Part shown: in pieces, positions 16,264-25,439 of the stretch | Position numbering within the stretch: the first letter of the stretch is position 1 | Layout: every line of letters begins with the position of its first letter | NCBI GenBank assembly: GCA_031364965.1 | Contig: JANLXF010000089.1 | Location: 1 to 64,000 of the forward strand | Direction: 5' to 3' | DNA: 64,000 nucleotides | Source: JAOUEA01 sp031364965 | GTDB lineage: Bacteria; Actinomycetota; UBA4738; HRBIN12 | Position numbers and translations under genes: made by a program | The notes under the pieces: model-generated | Databases searched by the model: none | What the model saw: the letters and a program-made list of their open reading frames with translations, nothing else | Told to the model about the DNA's origin: nothing

Positions 16264-18717
16264 CTACTCGTCGTCCTCGTCCATCTGTGTGATCACCGGG
16301 GCGAGGGCGACGACCGTCGCGCCGTCCTCGACACGCATCGTGCGCACGCCCTGGCTCGCGCGACCGACCCTGCGGATCTGGTCGGCCGGGACGCGCACGA
16401 CCTGGCCGCTCGAGGAGATCACGAACATGTCGAGGTCCTTGGTCCCGATGTAGGCCCCCGCGAGAAGTCCCGTCTTCCCGGTGAGCTGATGCCCGATCAC
16501 GCCCTTGCCGCCGCGGCCCTTCGTCGGATAGTCCGAGAGCTTCGAACGCTTGCCGTACCCCTGCTCGGTGACGCTGATCAGCTCCTCGCCCTCGGACACG
16601 AGTCCCACTGAGAGCACGCGGTCGTCTTCGGCCAGGCGCATCCCGATCACGCCGCCCGTGCCGCGGCCCATGGGGCGCGCGAGCGCTTCCTTGAACCTGA
16701 TCGCCTGGCCGTTCCGCGAGACCAGCATCACTTCGTCCTGGCCCTCGGTGAACTTCACGTCGATCAGCTCGTCGTCGCCCCGCAGGTTGATCGCGATGAG
16801 GCCCGAGCGCGGTGAGTCGTACTCGGGAAGCGCCGTCTTCTTCACGATGCCCTTGCGGGTCGCGAACAGCAGGTAGCGGCCCTCCGCGTACTCCTTCAGG
16901 TCGATCACGGCGCTGATCTTCTCGTCGCCGTCGAGGGCGACGCCGGGCAGGTTCGCCGCGTACATCCCACGGGCGGTGCGGCCTGATTCGGGGATCTCGT
17001 GGGCCTTCACGCGGTACACGCGACCCTTCGTGGTGAAGAACAGCATCCAGTGGTGGGTCGTGGTCGTGAAGACGTGCTTGACGACGTCTTCCTCCTTGAG
17101 GTTCTGGCCGCGCACGCCCTTGCCGCCGCGTCCCTGTCGTTTGAACGAGTCCATCGGCAGGCGCTTCACGTAGCCTGCACGGCTCACCGTGATCACGACG
17201 TCTTCCTCCGCGATCAGATCCTCGACGTCGAAGTCGCCCTCCTCGGCCCGGATCGAGGTACGACGCGAATCGGCGTGCTTCTTGCGGATCTCGGCGAGCT
17301 CCACCTTGATCACGGCGCGGAGCTTCACGGGGTCGTTCAGGAGCGAGTTCAGGTACTCGATGCGCTCGAGCAGCTCGCCGTGTTCCTTCTCGAGCTCGGT
17401 GCGGGCCAGGCGCGTCAGGCGCCGCAGCGGCATGTCCAGGATGTGGTTCGCCTGGATCTCGCTGAGCTCGAACCGCTTCATCAGCGACGTGCGGGCAGCG
17501 TCGGCGTCCTGCGACCCGCGGATGATCTTGATGACCTCGTCGAGGTTGTCGAGCGCGATCAGCAGGCCGAGCACGATGTGGTCGCGCTCCTCGGCCTTCC
17601 GGAGGTCGTACCGCGTGCGCCGCGTGACGACATCGACCTGGTGGTCGACGTAGTACCCCACCATCTCGGCGAGGTTCAGCGTGCGCGGCACGCCATCGAC
17701 GAGCGCGAGCATGATCACGCCGAAGCTGTCCTGAAGCTGCGTGTGCTTGTACAGCTGGTTGAGGACCACGTGCGGGTTCGCGCCGCGCTTGGTCTCGATC
17801 ACGAGCCGCATGCCCTCGCGGTTGGACTCGTCCTTGAGGTCGGAGATGTCCTTCAGCTTCTGCAGCTTCACGAGCTCGGCGATCTTCTCGGCGAGCCGCG
17901 CCTTGTTCACTTGATACGGGAGCTCGGTGACGACGATCTTCGACTTCCCGTTCGAGCTCTCCTCGATCTGGGTCACGGCGCGCACCTTCAGCGAGCCGCG
18001 GCCGGTCTCGTAAGCGTCCCTGACCCCTTGACGGCCCATGATCGTGGCGCCGGTCGGGAAGTCCGGCCCCTTGATGAACTTCATGAGGTCGTCGGGCGTG
18101 GACTCGGGGTTGTCGAGGTAGTGGACGACCGCGTCGATCACCTCGCCGAGGTTGTGCGGCGGGATGTTCGTGGCCATGCCGACGGCGATCCCGCCGGCGC
18201 CGTTCACGAGCAGGTTGGGGAACCGCGAGGGCAGCACGACGGGTTGCTGCTCGTACCCGTCGAAGTTGGGGACGAAGTCCACCGTCTCGGAGTCGATGTC
18301 GCGCAGGAGCTCCATCGCCATCGGAGCGAGGCGCGCCTCGGTGTATCGATAGGCGGCCGCGGGGTCGCCGTCGACCGAGCCGAAGTTGCCGTGGCCGTCG
18401 ACGAGCGGGTACCGCAGCGACCATTCCTGCGCCATACGCACGAGCGCGTCGTACACGGACTGGTCGCCGTGCGGGTGGTACTTCTTCAGCACGTCGCCGA
18501 TCACCGCCGCGGACTTGCGGTGCGGCCGGTCGGGCCGGTAGCCCGCCTCGAGCATCGCCCAGAGGATCCGTTTGTGGACCGGCTTCAGACCGTCGCGCAC
18601 GTCGGGCAGGGCGCGCCCGACGATGACCGACATCGAGTAGTCGAGGTACGACCGCTGGATCTCGTCCTCGAGATCGACGGGCTCGACGTTGCCCACGAAC
18701 AGTCCCTCTTGCGACAT
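16264..18717 (-). CDS. gyrA: DNA gyrase subunit A
   Basis: The 817-residue protein carries the full breakage-reunion domain and C-terminal beta-pinwheel. The start VGRALPDVRDGLKPVHKR is canonical. The catalytic Tyr is in the AAYRYTEARLA segment. A GyrA-box-like QGRGGKG occurs at the start of the C-terminal domain. In the quinolone-resistance region the sequence is HPHGDQSVYD, so the position equivalent to E. coli Ser83 is Gln (Q86), while the acidic residue is kept (D90). It follows gyrB by 16 bp on the same strand. Gyrase supercoils DNA ahead of replication and transcription. Confidence 0.98.
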   Translation of the reverse strand: MSQEGLFVGNVEPVDLEDEIQRSYLDYSMSVIVGRALPDVRDGLKPVHKRILWAMLEAGYRPDRPHRKSAAVIGDVLKKYHPHGDQSVYDALVRMAQEWSLRYPLVDGHGNFGSVDGDPAAAYRYTEARLAPMAMELLRDIDSETVDFVPNFDGYEQQPVVLPSRFPNLLVNGAGGIAVGMATNIPPHNLGEVIDAVVHYLDNPESTPDDLMKFIKGPDFPTGATIMGRQGVRDAYETGRGSLKVRAVTQIEESSNGKSKIVVTELPYQVNKARLAEKIAELVKLQKLKDISDLKDESNREGMRLVIETKRGANPHVVLNQLYKHTQLQDSFGVIMLALVDGVPRTLNLAEMVGYYVDHQVDVVTRRTRYDLRKAEERDHIVLGLLIALDNLDEVIKIIRGSQDADAARTSLMKRFELSEIQANHILDMPLRRLTRLARTELEKEHGELLERIEYLNSLLNDPVKLRAVIKVELAEIRKKHADSRRTSIRAEEGDFDVEDLIAEEDVVITVSRAGYVKRLPMDSFKRQGRGGKGVRGQNLKEEDVVKHVFTTTTHHWMLFFTTKGRVYRVKAHEIPESGRTARGMYAANLPGVALDGDEKISAVIDLKEYAEGRYLLFATRKGIVKKTALPEYDSPRSGLIAINLRGDDELIDVKFTEGQDEVMLVSRNGQAIRFKEALARPMGRGTGGVIGMRLAEDDRVLSVGLVSEGEELISVTEQGYGKRSKLSDYPTKGRGGKGVIGHQLTGKTGLLAGAYIGTKDLDMFVISSSGQVVRVPADQIRRVGRASQGVRTMRVEDGATVVALAPVITQMDEDDE

Positions 18718-18733
18718 GCCTTCGATCAGCTCC

Positions 18734-20680
18734 TCAGACGTCCAGGTTCTGGACGTACTTCGCGTTGCGTTCGATGAACTCCTTGCGCGACGGAACGTCG
18801 TCGCCCATCAAGATCGAGAACAACCGGTCGGCCGAGACCGCGTCCTCGAGCGTTACCTGGAGCAACGTGCGGTGTTCGGGGTCCATCGTGGTGTGCCACA
18901 GCTGGATCGCGTCCATCTCGCCGAGGCCCTTGAATCGCTGCGGATCGCCGATCTTCTTGCCGTTCGCGTTCTTGCGGAACTCGTCCCACTCGCGCTCGGT
19001 GTAGAAGTAGTGTTCCTGCTTGCCCTCCTTCAACAGGTAGAGCGGTGGTTGGGCGAGATACACGTACCCCGCGTCGATCAGCTGCGGCATGTAGCGGAAG
19101 AAGTACGTCAACAGCAGCGTGCGGATGTGCGCGCCGTCGACGTCGGCGTCGGCCATGAGCACGATCCGGTGGTACCGCGTCTTCTCGAGGTCGAACTCGT
19201 CGCCGATGCCCGAGCCGATTGCCGTGATCAGCGCCTGGATCTCGTTGTTCTCCAAGATCTTGTGCAGCCGCGCCTTCTCGACGTTCAAGATCTTGCCGCG
19301 GATCGGCAGGATCGCCTGGCTCGCCCGGTCGCGCGCGCTCTTGGCCGATCCCCCTGCGGAGTCGCCCTCGACGATGTAAAGCTCGCACAGTGCGGGGTCC
19401 GATAGCTGACAGTCGGCGAGCTTGCCGGGCAGCGACCCACTCTCCAAGAACGACTTGCGCCGGGTGAGGTCGCGCGCTTGGCGCGCCGCGAGCCGAGCCT
19501 TGGCCGAGGACGATGCCTTCGCGAAGATCCGCCTCGCGTCGGCCGGATGTTCCTCGAGCCATGTGGAGAACGCGGCATTCACGGTGGTCTCGACCAACGA
19601 GCGCATCGACGCGTTCCCCAGCTTGGTCTTGGTCTGGCCCTCGAACTGCGGATCGCGCAACTTCACCGAGATGATCGCGATCAAGCCTTCGCGGACGTCC
19701 TCGCCGATCAGGTTGTCGTCCTTCTCCTTGAGCAGACCCTTGCCGCGGGCATATCGGTTCAGCACGTTGGTAAGGGCTTTCTTCAAGCCCTCCTCGTGCA
19801 TGCCGCCCTCGTGCGTGTTGATCGTGTTCGCGAACGAATAGAACGACTCGGTGTAGCCGGCGTTCCATTGCATCGCGATCTCGACCTCGCCGTCGTCGGC
19901 CTTGGTCTCGATGTCGATGATCTTGTTGACCGTCTCCTTGCCCGCGGTGAGGTACTTCACGAAGTCCACGAGACCCCCGTTGGCCTTGAAGATCTCCTTG
20001 CGCACCGGGTCCTGGCGCTCGTCGAGGAGGCTGATCTCGACGCCCTTGCACAGGAAGGCGAGCTCGCGCATGTGCTCCGCGATCGTCTCGAACCTGAATT
20101 CCAGGGTCTCGACGAAGATCTCGGCATCGGGCCAGAAGTGCACGCGCGTGCCGGTCTTCGTCGACGCCTTGCCCTTCGCGACCTTGGCGATCGCCTTGCC
20201 TCGCTCGTAGGCCTGGCTCCAGGCGGATCCGTCGCGCTGGACCGTGACCTCGAGCCGTGTCGACAGGGCGTTCACCACGGAGAGCCCGACCCCGTGCAGG
20301 CCGCCCGAGATCTTGTAGCCGCCGCCACCGAACTTTCCGCCGGCGTGCAGCACGGTGAGGACGACCTCGAGGGCCGGGCGGCGGTCCTTGGCGCCCGGGA
20401 TCGGCTTGACGGGGATGCCCCGCCCGTTGTCCTGGACGCTCACTGACCCATCGGCGTGGATCGTGACCGCGATCTTGTCGGCGAAGCCGGCCATGGCCTC
20501 GTCGATCGAGTTGTCGACCACCTCGTAGACCAAGTGGTGCAGTCCCCGAGAGCTGGTGGTCCCGATGTACATGCCCGGGCGCTTCCGGACCGGCTCCAAT
20601 CCCTCCAGCACTTGGATGTTGCTGGAGTCATAGCCTGCTGCGGTCTTCTTGGTCGCCAACGAGCCTCCGATCGAGCCCAC
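18734..20680 (-). CDS. gyrB: DNA gyrase subunit B
   Basis: The 648-residue product has the GHKL ATPase (DNSIDEA, DNGRGIPV, GGLHGVGLSVVNALS), transducer and TOPRIM domain (EGDSAGGSA, DADVDGAHIRTLL) and a C-terminal GLGEMDA block. The length is normal for the short actinobacterial/Gram-positive type. GTG 20680 is the outer start. A TTG eight codons in (20656) is preceded by GGAGG only four bases away and could be the true start. It forms an operon with gyrA. A TAGAAT -10-like element lies about 60 bp upstream. Confidence 0.98.
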   Translation of the reverse strand: MGSIGGSLATKKTAAGYDSSNIQVLEGLEPVRKRPGMYIGTTSSRGLHHLVYEVVDNSIDEAMAGFADKIAVTIHADGSVSVQDNGRGIPVKPIPGAKDRRPALEVVLTVLHAGGKFGGGGYKISGGLHGVGLSVVNALSTRLEVTVQRDGSAWSQAYERGKAIAKVAKGKASTKTGTRVHFWPDAEIFVETLEFRFETIAEHMRELAFLCKGVEISLLDERQDPVRKEIFKANGGLVDFVKYLTAGKETVNKIIDIETKADDGEVEIAMQWNAGYTESFYSFANTINTHEGGMHEEGLKKALTNVLNRYARGKGLLKEKDDNLIGEDVREGLIAIISVKLRDPQFEGQTKTKLGNASMRSLVETTVNAAFSTWLEEHPADARRIFAKASSSAKARLAARQARDLTRRKSFLESGSLPGKLADCQLSDPALCELYIVEGDSAGGSAKSARDRASQAILPIRGKILNVEKARLHKILENNEIQALITAIGSGIGDEFDLEKTRYHRIVLMADADVDGAHIRTLLLTYFFRYMPQLIDAGYVYLAQPPLYLLKEGKQEHYFYTEREWDEFRKNANGKKIGDPQRFKGLGEMDAIQLWHTTMDPEHRTLLQVTLEDAVSADRLFSILMGDDVPSRKEFIERNAKYVQNLDV

Positions 20681-20739
20681 GCGGCGGCCTCACGCTGCCT
20701 GCGGGAAGCCGTGCGCGGGAAGGTCGCACGAACCCGGTC

Positions 20740-20745
20740 ATTCTA
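20740..20745 (-). promoter_or_regulatory. Putative -10 element of gyrB
   Basis: On the minus strand TAGAAT (complement of attcta) lies about 60 bp upstream of gyrB in an otherwise very GC-rich gap. A convincing -35 at 16-18 bp is not visible, so this is tentative. Confidence 0.35.
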
Positions 20746-20794
20746 CCGTACGGGAGTGACGCTCGACCCCTTCGGGGGCCTCGAAAACCGTGCT

Positions 20795-21142
20795 CTAGCT
20801 GGGGTTTCGGACCACGATCCTGATGCGCCGGACCGGGCCGCCGCCGAGGGCCTCGTCGGCCTTGCGACGGATCTCCTCATGCAGGAACCGGGCCTGGGCT
20901 CCCCACGGCCCGTTGCTCGCACCCACCGTCAATAGGCCGTCGTCCAGGCTCATCGGCGAGGTCTCGGCCGCCAGGCGAGGCCCGACGATCTCGGGCCAGC
21001 GCGACGCGAGCTCGGCCACCGGCATCCCCCGGGAGAACACTTCCTCGGCGAGCAGGCCGTCGACGATGTCGCCGAGCGCCACGGGGTCCCGGGAGCGCTT
21101 GCCCTTCCCCTTGTCCTTGTCGAAGCCCTTGGCCCGTGCCAT
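20795..21142 (-). CDS. dciA: DciA-type replication protein (DUF721)
   Basis: ATG 21142 gives 115 residues with a Lys-rich N-terminus (FDKDKGKGKRSRDP). The DUF721 domain follows: a helix with W-P-E-I-V-G, then hydrophobic strands and R-F-L-H-E-E-I-R. DciA proteins are the ancestral loaders of the DnaB replicative helicase and sit between recF and gyrB in actinobacteria (Rv0004). The recF stop precedes this start by a single base, so the two are translationally coupled. It acts at the replication fork or origin in the cytoplasm. Confidence 0.88.
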   Translation of the reverse strand: MARAKGFDKDKGKGKRSRDPVALGDIVDGLLAEEVFSRGMPVAELASRWPEIVGPRLAAETSPMSLDDGLLTVGASNGPWGAQARFLHEEIRRKADEALGGGPVRRIRIVVRNPS

Positions 21143-21143
21143 G

Positions 21144-22235
21144 TCAGGCGTCCCGCCGGACGACCGCGCCGCCGGCCACGTCCCAGACGGCGGCGGCATC
21201 GCGCGGGACGTGTGCATCGTCGGCCACCGTGATCAACACCTGGCCACCCCGAGCGGCCAGGCGCGCACCGATGTGATCTCGGCGGGCAGGGTCCAGCGCG
21301 CTGAAGGGGTCGTCGACCAGTAGGAGCGGGGCCTCTCCGATCTCGGCCGCCACGGCGGAGGCGAGCCCCAGCCGCACGCAAAGGGCGGCGGCCCAGGTCT
21401 CGCCGTAGGACGCGAATGCCCGGGCGCCGAGGTCGCGGACCGCCAGCGTGAGGTCGTCGCGGTGCGGGCCCACCAGCGAGGTGCGACGCGTGAGCTCGTC
21501 ACGGCGTCGGTCCGCCAGCCGTGCCCGGAACGCTTCCTCCAGATCCTCGTCCCACAGGTTGGGTGCGTAGGTGCACTCGAGACCGTACGAGGCGAGCGCC
21601 TGGAACTCCTCGTCGGCGTACGGGGAAAGCGCGCCCACGGCCGCGTGCCTGGCGCGGATCACCGCGCTCCCAGCCTGCACCAGCTCCTCGTCCCACGCCT
21701 CGAGGCCGGCCGGCGATCCTGGCCGATCCCACTCCTTCAGGAGCCGGTTGCGCTGACGCACGACCCGGTCGTAGGCCGTGAAGAGCGCGTCCTTGGCCGG
21801 CCAGAGCGCGGTCGCCGCCTCGTCCATGAACGCGCGGCGCTTCGACGGGTCTCCGATCACGATCGGCAGATCGAAGGGACCGAAGAGCACGGCCCGCACC
21901 TGTCGCCGCAGGTCCCGCTTACGTCGGACGGGCGATCGGTTCACCTTCACCTTGCTCGCCCCTTGCACGGGGATCTCGATCTCCACGAGCGCCCGGCCGT
22001 CCCGCGTGTCGAATTCGCCGCGGACGTACCCCGCTGGGGCGCCCACGCGCACGAGCGGAGCGTTCGTCGACACGCGGGGCGACCCGAGTGCATACAGGAA
22101 GTGCATCCCCTCGAGGAGGTTCGTCTTGCCTTCGCCGTTGGGCCCGACCGCGACCAGCAACCCCTCGGGCAGTGGATCGATGCGGGTCAGCGCGTGGTTG
22201 CGGAAGTCACGCAGCTCGACCCAGGTCAGGCGCAT
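21144..22235 (-). CDS. recF: DNA replication/repair protein RecF
   Basis: This is a 363-residue SMC-like ATPase. Walker A is G-P-N-G-E-G-K-T (31-38). A signature-like segment S-Y-G-E-T-W-A and Walker B LLLVDDPFSALD lie near the C-terminus. The first residues M-R-L-T-W-V-E-L-R-D-F-R-N-H are typical. RecF helps load RecA at single-strand gaps. It sits 27 bp downstream of dnaN and one base before dciA, in the standard origin order. Confidence 0.96.
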   Translation of the reverse strand: MRLTWVELRDFRNHALTRIDPLPEGLLVAVGPNGEGKTNLLEGMHFLYALGSPRVSTNAPLVRVGAPAGYVRGEFDTRDGRALVEIEIPVQGASKVKVNRSPVRRKRDLRRQVRAVLFGPFDLPIVIGDPSKRRAFMDEAATALWPAKDALFTAYDRVVRQRNRLLKEWDRPGSPAGLEAWDEELVQAGSAVIRARHAAVGALSPYADEEFQALASYGLECTYAPNLWDEDLEEAFRARLADRRRDELTRRTSLVGPHRDDLTLAVRDLGARAFASYGETWAAALCVRLGLASAVAAEIGEAPLLLVDDPFSALDPARRDHIGARLAARGGQVLITVADDAHVPRDAAAVWDVAGGAVVRRDA

Positions 22236-22262
22236 CGAGGGGAAGGCCTGCGCGACAGTCGG

Positions 22263-23366
22263 TCACGACACCGATGCGGGCAACCGCACCGGCATCACGA
22301 GGTACGTGAACTCGTCGCCGTCGCCGCGCACGACCCCCGGCTTCAGCCCGTCTCGCACGTCGAGCCGGACCGATTCCCCGTGGCAGGCGGTGAGCCCGTC
22401 GGCCAGGTATTGCGGGTTGAACGCCGCGGTGAGGTCGTCGCCCTCGTAGCGCGCCTCCACCGTCTCGACGGCCTGGCCGAGATCGGGGCTCGAGCTCGAG
22501 AGCTTCACGCCGAGCGCGTTGAACTCGAGCCTGACGGGCGTGGTGTCGCGAGCCAGGAGCCCGACCCGGCGGACCGCGTCCAGGAGCGCCTGGCGGCTGA
22601 TCGTGAGGCGGCTCTCGTGCTGCTCGGGCAGGAGCTGCCGGTAGTTCGGAAACTCGCCCTCGATCAGCCGTGAGGTCAGCGTGAGCTCCCCGATCCGGAA
22701 GGCGACCTGGGACTCGTCGACGAAGATCTCGATTGAGCCCTTCTCCGCGGTCTGGGCGGCGCGGCCGGCCTCGGTCAGGGCGCGCTCCGGCACGATTGCC
22801 CGGTTCTCTCCGTCGGCCGTGGCCACCAGGTCGCGCACGGCCAGGCGGTAGGAGTCGGTCGCGGCCATCACGACGCCCTCACGGCTCACCTCGATCAGCA
22901 CGCCGGTGAGCACGGGGCGCGCCTCGTCGCGCGATGCCGCCCGGCCGACCTGCGTCACCGCGTCGGCGAACGCCCCCGCCTCGGCCGTGATCGACGTGCC
23001 GCTGGGTTCCTGCAGACCGGGGAAATCCTCGGACGGCAGCAGCCTGAGCGTGCCCTCGTACGCCGCGCAGCGAAGGTGCGCCTGCGACTGATCGGTCTCG
23101 AATTCGACCGGCGCGTCCGACAGCGACTTCACGGTGTCGCCGAGGAGGCGAGCCGGCACCAGCGCGACGCCCGCCTCCTGGACCTGGACCTCGGTCGACA
23201 GGCGCGCCGACACCTCGAGGTCGGTGGTCGTCAGCGTCAATCGTCCGTTGTCGGTCGCCTCGAGCAACACGCCCGTCAGCGCCGGGATCCCGGGCCGCGA
23301 CGACACGCCTCGCTGCACGGTCTGGAGCGCCTCGGAGAGCGCGTCGCGGTCACATCGGAACTTCAT
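22263..23366 (-). CDS. dnaN: DNA polymerase III sliding clamp, beta subunit
   Basis: The product is 367 residues in three similar clamp domains with typical segments (SGLVPARLL-like ALVPARLLGDTVKSL; GEFPNYRQLLP in the middle; C-terminal YLVMPVRLP). The ATG at 23366 is preferred over the GTG two codons upstream because AGGGGG lies five to six bases before the ATG and would overlap the GTG. It encircles DNA and tethers the replicative polymerase. The gene lies 214 bp downstream of dnaA, a gap with DnaA-box-like sites. Confidence 0.97.
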   Translation of the reverse strand: MKFRCDRDALSEALQTVQRGVSSRPGIPALTGVLLEATDNGRLTLTTTDLEVSARLSTEVQVQEAGVALVPARLLGDTVKSLSDAPVEFETDQSQAHLRCAAYEGTLRLLPSEDFPGLQEPSGTSITAEAGAFADAVTQVGRAASRDEARPVLTGVLIEVSREGVVMAATDSYRLAVRDLVATADGENRAIVPERALTEAGRAAQTAEKGSIEIFVDESQVAFRIGELTLTSRLIEGEFPNYRQLLPEQHESRLTISRQALLDAVRRVGLLARDTTPVRLEFNALGVKLSSSSPDLGQAVETVEARYEGDDLTAAFNPQYLADGLTACHGESVRLDVRDGLKPGVVRGDGDEFTYLVMPVRLPASVS

Positions 23367-23580
23367 GCCCACCCCCTGCTTCTGTTCTTATGAATCCTGA
23401 AAGACCGGTAGTAGTAGGCGCTGTGGAGATGTGCACAACGGTCCCGTTCACGCAGCGTAGTGGGCTCGTGAAACATGGGGAAACCCGGTGGGCAACCCAT
23501 GTCACTCCCGGCTCGATCCCGAGAGCGACACGAACTCCGAACCGCGGGCGCGGCGGTTTTCCACAACCTCGCGCGACCCA
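23367..23580. other. dnaA-dnaN intergenic region with DnaA-box-like sites
   Basis: The gap contains TTTTCCACA (23557-23565) and, on the minus strand, ATCTCCACA (23423-23431) and TTGTGCACA (23431-23439). All are one to three changes from TTATCCACA. A local low-GC patch (ttcttatgaatcctgaaaga) lies beside dnaN. In Streptomyces and Mycobacterium the functional origin is between dnaA and dnaN, so this is one of two oriC candidates here. It also carries the dnaN promoter. Confidence 0.5.
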
Positions 23581-25017
23581 TCACGCCGCTCCCCGGACGC
23601 GACCACGGATGCTCCGCGTGAGGTCCTGTACCTGCCGGAACGTCGCATCGCGGGCGCGCATCTCGTCCTCGACCTTCTTGATGCCGTGTAGGACCGTGGT
23701 GTGATCGCGCCCGCCGTAGATGTCTCCGATCTTCACGAGCGAGAGACCGGTGTTCTCCCGCGTCAGATACATCGCGATATGGCGGGCGTGGGTGAGCGGG
23801 CGCGAACGGCTCTTCGAGATCAGCTCGTCGATCGCGATCGAGAAGTATGCGGCGGTCTCCTCGAGGATCAAGGGAGCCGGGATCTCGGTCTCGGTCTGCG
23901 GGATCAGGTCTTGCAGGGCGCGCTCGGCGAGCGACTCGTCGATCGGCTGGCTCGTCAGCTCGGACCACGCGACCACGCGGACGAGGGCCCCCTCGAGCTC
24001 TCGGACGCTCTGGTCGAACTTCGAGGCGGCGAACTCGATCACGGCGGGCGGCACCACGATGCGGTCGCGCTCGGCCTTCAGCTGCAGGATCGCGATCCGC
24101 GTCTCGAGGTCGGGCGGCTGCACGTCGACGCACAACCCCCACTTGAAGCGGCTCACGAGTCGCTCCTCCAGCCCGGACAGCTCGTTGGGCGAGCGGTCCG
24201 ACGCGATCACGATCTGCTTGCCGGCGCCGTGCAGGTGGTTGAACGTGTGGAAGAACTCGGTCTGGGTCTCTTCGCGCTTGGCGAGGAACTGCACGTCGTC
24301 GACGAGCAGGACATCGACCTCGCGGTATCGATGGCGGAACTCATCGCCCTTGCGTTCGCGGACCGCCTTGATGAACTCCGTCACGAACTGCTCGGACGTC
24401 ACGTATTTCACCCGGGTGCCCGACGTGAGCCGGTGCATGTGATGACCGACGGCGATCAGCAGGTGGGTCTTGCCCAGACCAGTTGCGCCGTAGATGAAAA
24501 GAGGGTTGTACGCCGTCGAGGGCGTCGCCTCGGCCACGGCCATCGCGGCGGCGTGGGCGAAGCGGTTCGACGGGCCGGGGACGAACGCGTCGAAGGTGTA
24601 GTTCGGGAACGGCAGCCCGGGCGCCCCCATCGTCTCGCCGGCGGGCAGCAGCTCGGAGGGCGCGCCGATCGCGGCGTACGCGGCGGGCGGGCGCGAGGCT
24701 TCGACGTCGGCGCCGTCATCGCCGCGCCGCGCCGCGGCGTCGGAGCGCAGGTGCTCGTCGACCACGAGCTCGATCTTCACGGGGCAGCCGGCCATGGTCG
24801 CGGCCGCCTGTTCGATCAGCGAGAGATGGTCGTGCTGCAGGCGATCGCGGACGAGCTGGCTCGGCGCCGCGAGCTGCAAGACGTCGTCCGCCAGTTCGAG
24901 CGGCGCGACGTCGGCGAACCACATGACGACCGTGGTTTCCGGGAGATCTGCGCGTGCTCGCTCCAAGACGAAGGACCACATCTGACGCGCTTCGTGCTCA
25001 GGAACGGCAACCGGCAT
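23581..25017 (-). CDS. dnaA: Chromosomal replication initiator DnaA
   Basis: ATG 25017 gives 478 residues. Domain I (1-85) is followed by a variable Ala/Pro-rich linker (90-135), the AAA+ domain with Walker A G-A-T-G-L-G-K-T (177-184) and Walker B LLVDDVQFL, and domain IV. Domain IV carries the DNA-binding signature G-G-R-D-H-T-T-V-L-H-G. In-frame codons upstream of the chosen Met run through the origin-like gap and are not DnaA-like. DnaA binds 9-bp boxes at oriC and melts the origin. The gene is divergent from rpmH. Confidence 0.98.
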   Translation of the reverse strand: MPVAVPEHEARQMWSFVLERARADLPETTVVMWFADVAPLELADDVLQLAAPSQLVRDRLQHDHLSLIEQAAATMAGCPVKIELVVDEHLRSDAAARRGDDGADVEASRPPAAYAAIGAPSELLPAGETMGAPGLPFPNYTFDAFVPGPSNRFAHAAAMAVAEATPSTAYNPLFIYGATGLGKTHLLIAVGHHMHRLTSGTRVKYVTSEQFVTEFIKAVRERKGDEFRHRYREVDVLLVDDVQFLAKREETQTEFFHTFNHLHGAGKQIVIASDRSPNELSGLEERLVSRFKWGLCVDVQPPDLETRIAILQLKAERDRIVVPPAVIEFAASKFDQSVRELEGALVRVVAWSELTSQPIDESLAERALQDLIPQTETEIPAPLILEETAAYFSIAIDELISKSRSRPLTHARHIAMYLTRENTGLSLVKIGDIYGGRDHTTVLHGIKKVEDEMRARDATFRQVQDLTRSIRGRVRGAA

Positions 25018-25285
25018 ACGTATCCACAGAACCTTTCCACAACGGTGGAAAACCCTTACGGGAAGCTTTGGCTGGCGGGCGAGATTCGGAGCCGCACCGC
25101 CGGGGGGAAGCGCGGGGCGCACGATAGCACGGGGCTTTTCCACACGACCCGCCGTGCGGGGGGTCTTGGCACTCTTTCTCCTGTCAACCCCTTTGTCCTG
25201 CGGCGATGCGGCCCCGTATACTCTGTGACCTTGGCCGGCGCGAGCCGGCTTTCGTCACGAAATCCGACTGACCGAGGGACCGATC
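25018..25285. other. dnaA-rpmH intergenic region, oriC candidate
   Basis: The 268-bp divergent gap holds GTATCCACA (25020-25028), CTTTCCACA (25033-25041), TTTTCCACC on the minus strand (25044-25052) and TTTTCCACA (25136-25144), all close to the DnaA box TTATCCACA. Gene orientation flips here: genes to the left run leftward and genes to the right run rightward, as expected for the replication start. No clear AT-rich unwinding element is visible. It also carries the dnaA and rpmH promoters. Confidence 0.55.
25193..25222 (+). promoter_or_regulatory. Sigma70-type promoter of rpmH-rnpA-yidD-yidC
   Basis: TTGTCC (25193-25198) and TATACT (25217-25222) are separated by 18 bp and sit 64 bp upstream of rpmH. 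The -10 is one change from consensus in a GC-rich context. This would drive the ribosomal-protein, RNase P and membrane-insertase operon. Confidence 0.55.
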
Positions 25286-25429
25286 ATGGCCAAGGGCAAG
25301 CGTACCTACCAGCCGAACAACCGCCGCCGACACAAGCGCCACGGCTTCCGTCTGCGCATGCGAACCCGCGCCGGCCGCTCGATCCTCGCGGCGCGCCGCC
25401 GCAAGGGCCGCGCTCGGCTGACGGTCTGA
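25286..25429 (+). CDS. rpmH: 50S ribosomal protein L34
   Basis: The 47-residue, very basic product begins M-A-K-G-K-R-T-Y-Q-P-N-N-R-R-R-H-K-R and contains H-G-F-R-L-R-M-R-T-R-A-G-R, the unmistakable L34 core, ending R-A-R-L-T-V. The N-terminal residues are slightly extended relative to the common MKRTYQP start. It is the first gene of the rightward origin operon, 10 bp before rnpA. Confidence 0.98.
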   Translation: MAKGKRTYQPNNRRRHKRHGFRLRMRTRAGRSILAARRRKGRARLTV

Positions 25430-25439
25430 AGCGCCGCCC

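Noticed and set aside
16999..18777. Long open frame (about 590 codons) on the plus strand across gyrA
   Set aside because: It is wholly antisense to gyrA, has Arg/His/Val-skewed composition from GC-rich third-position bias, and shows no domain pattern.
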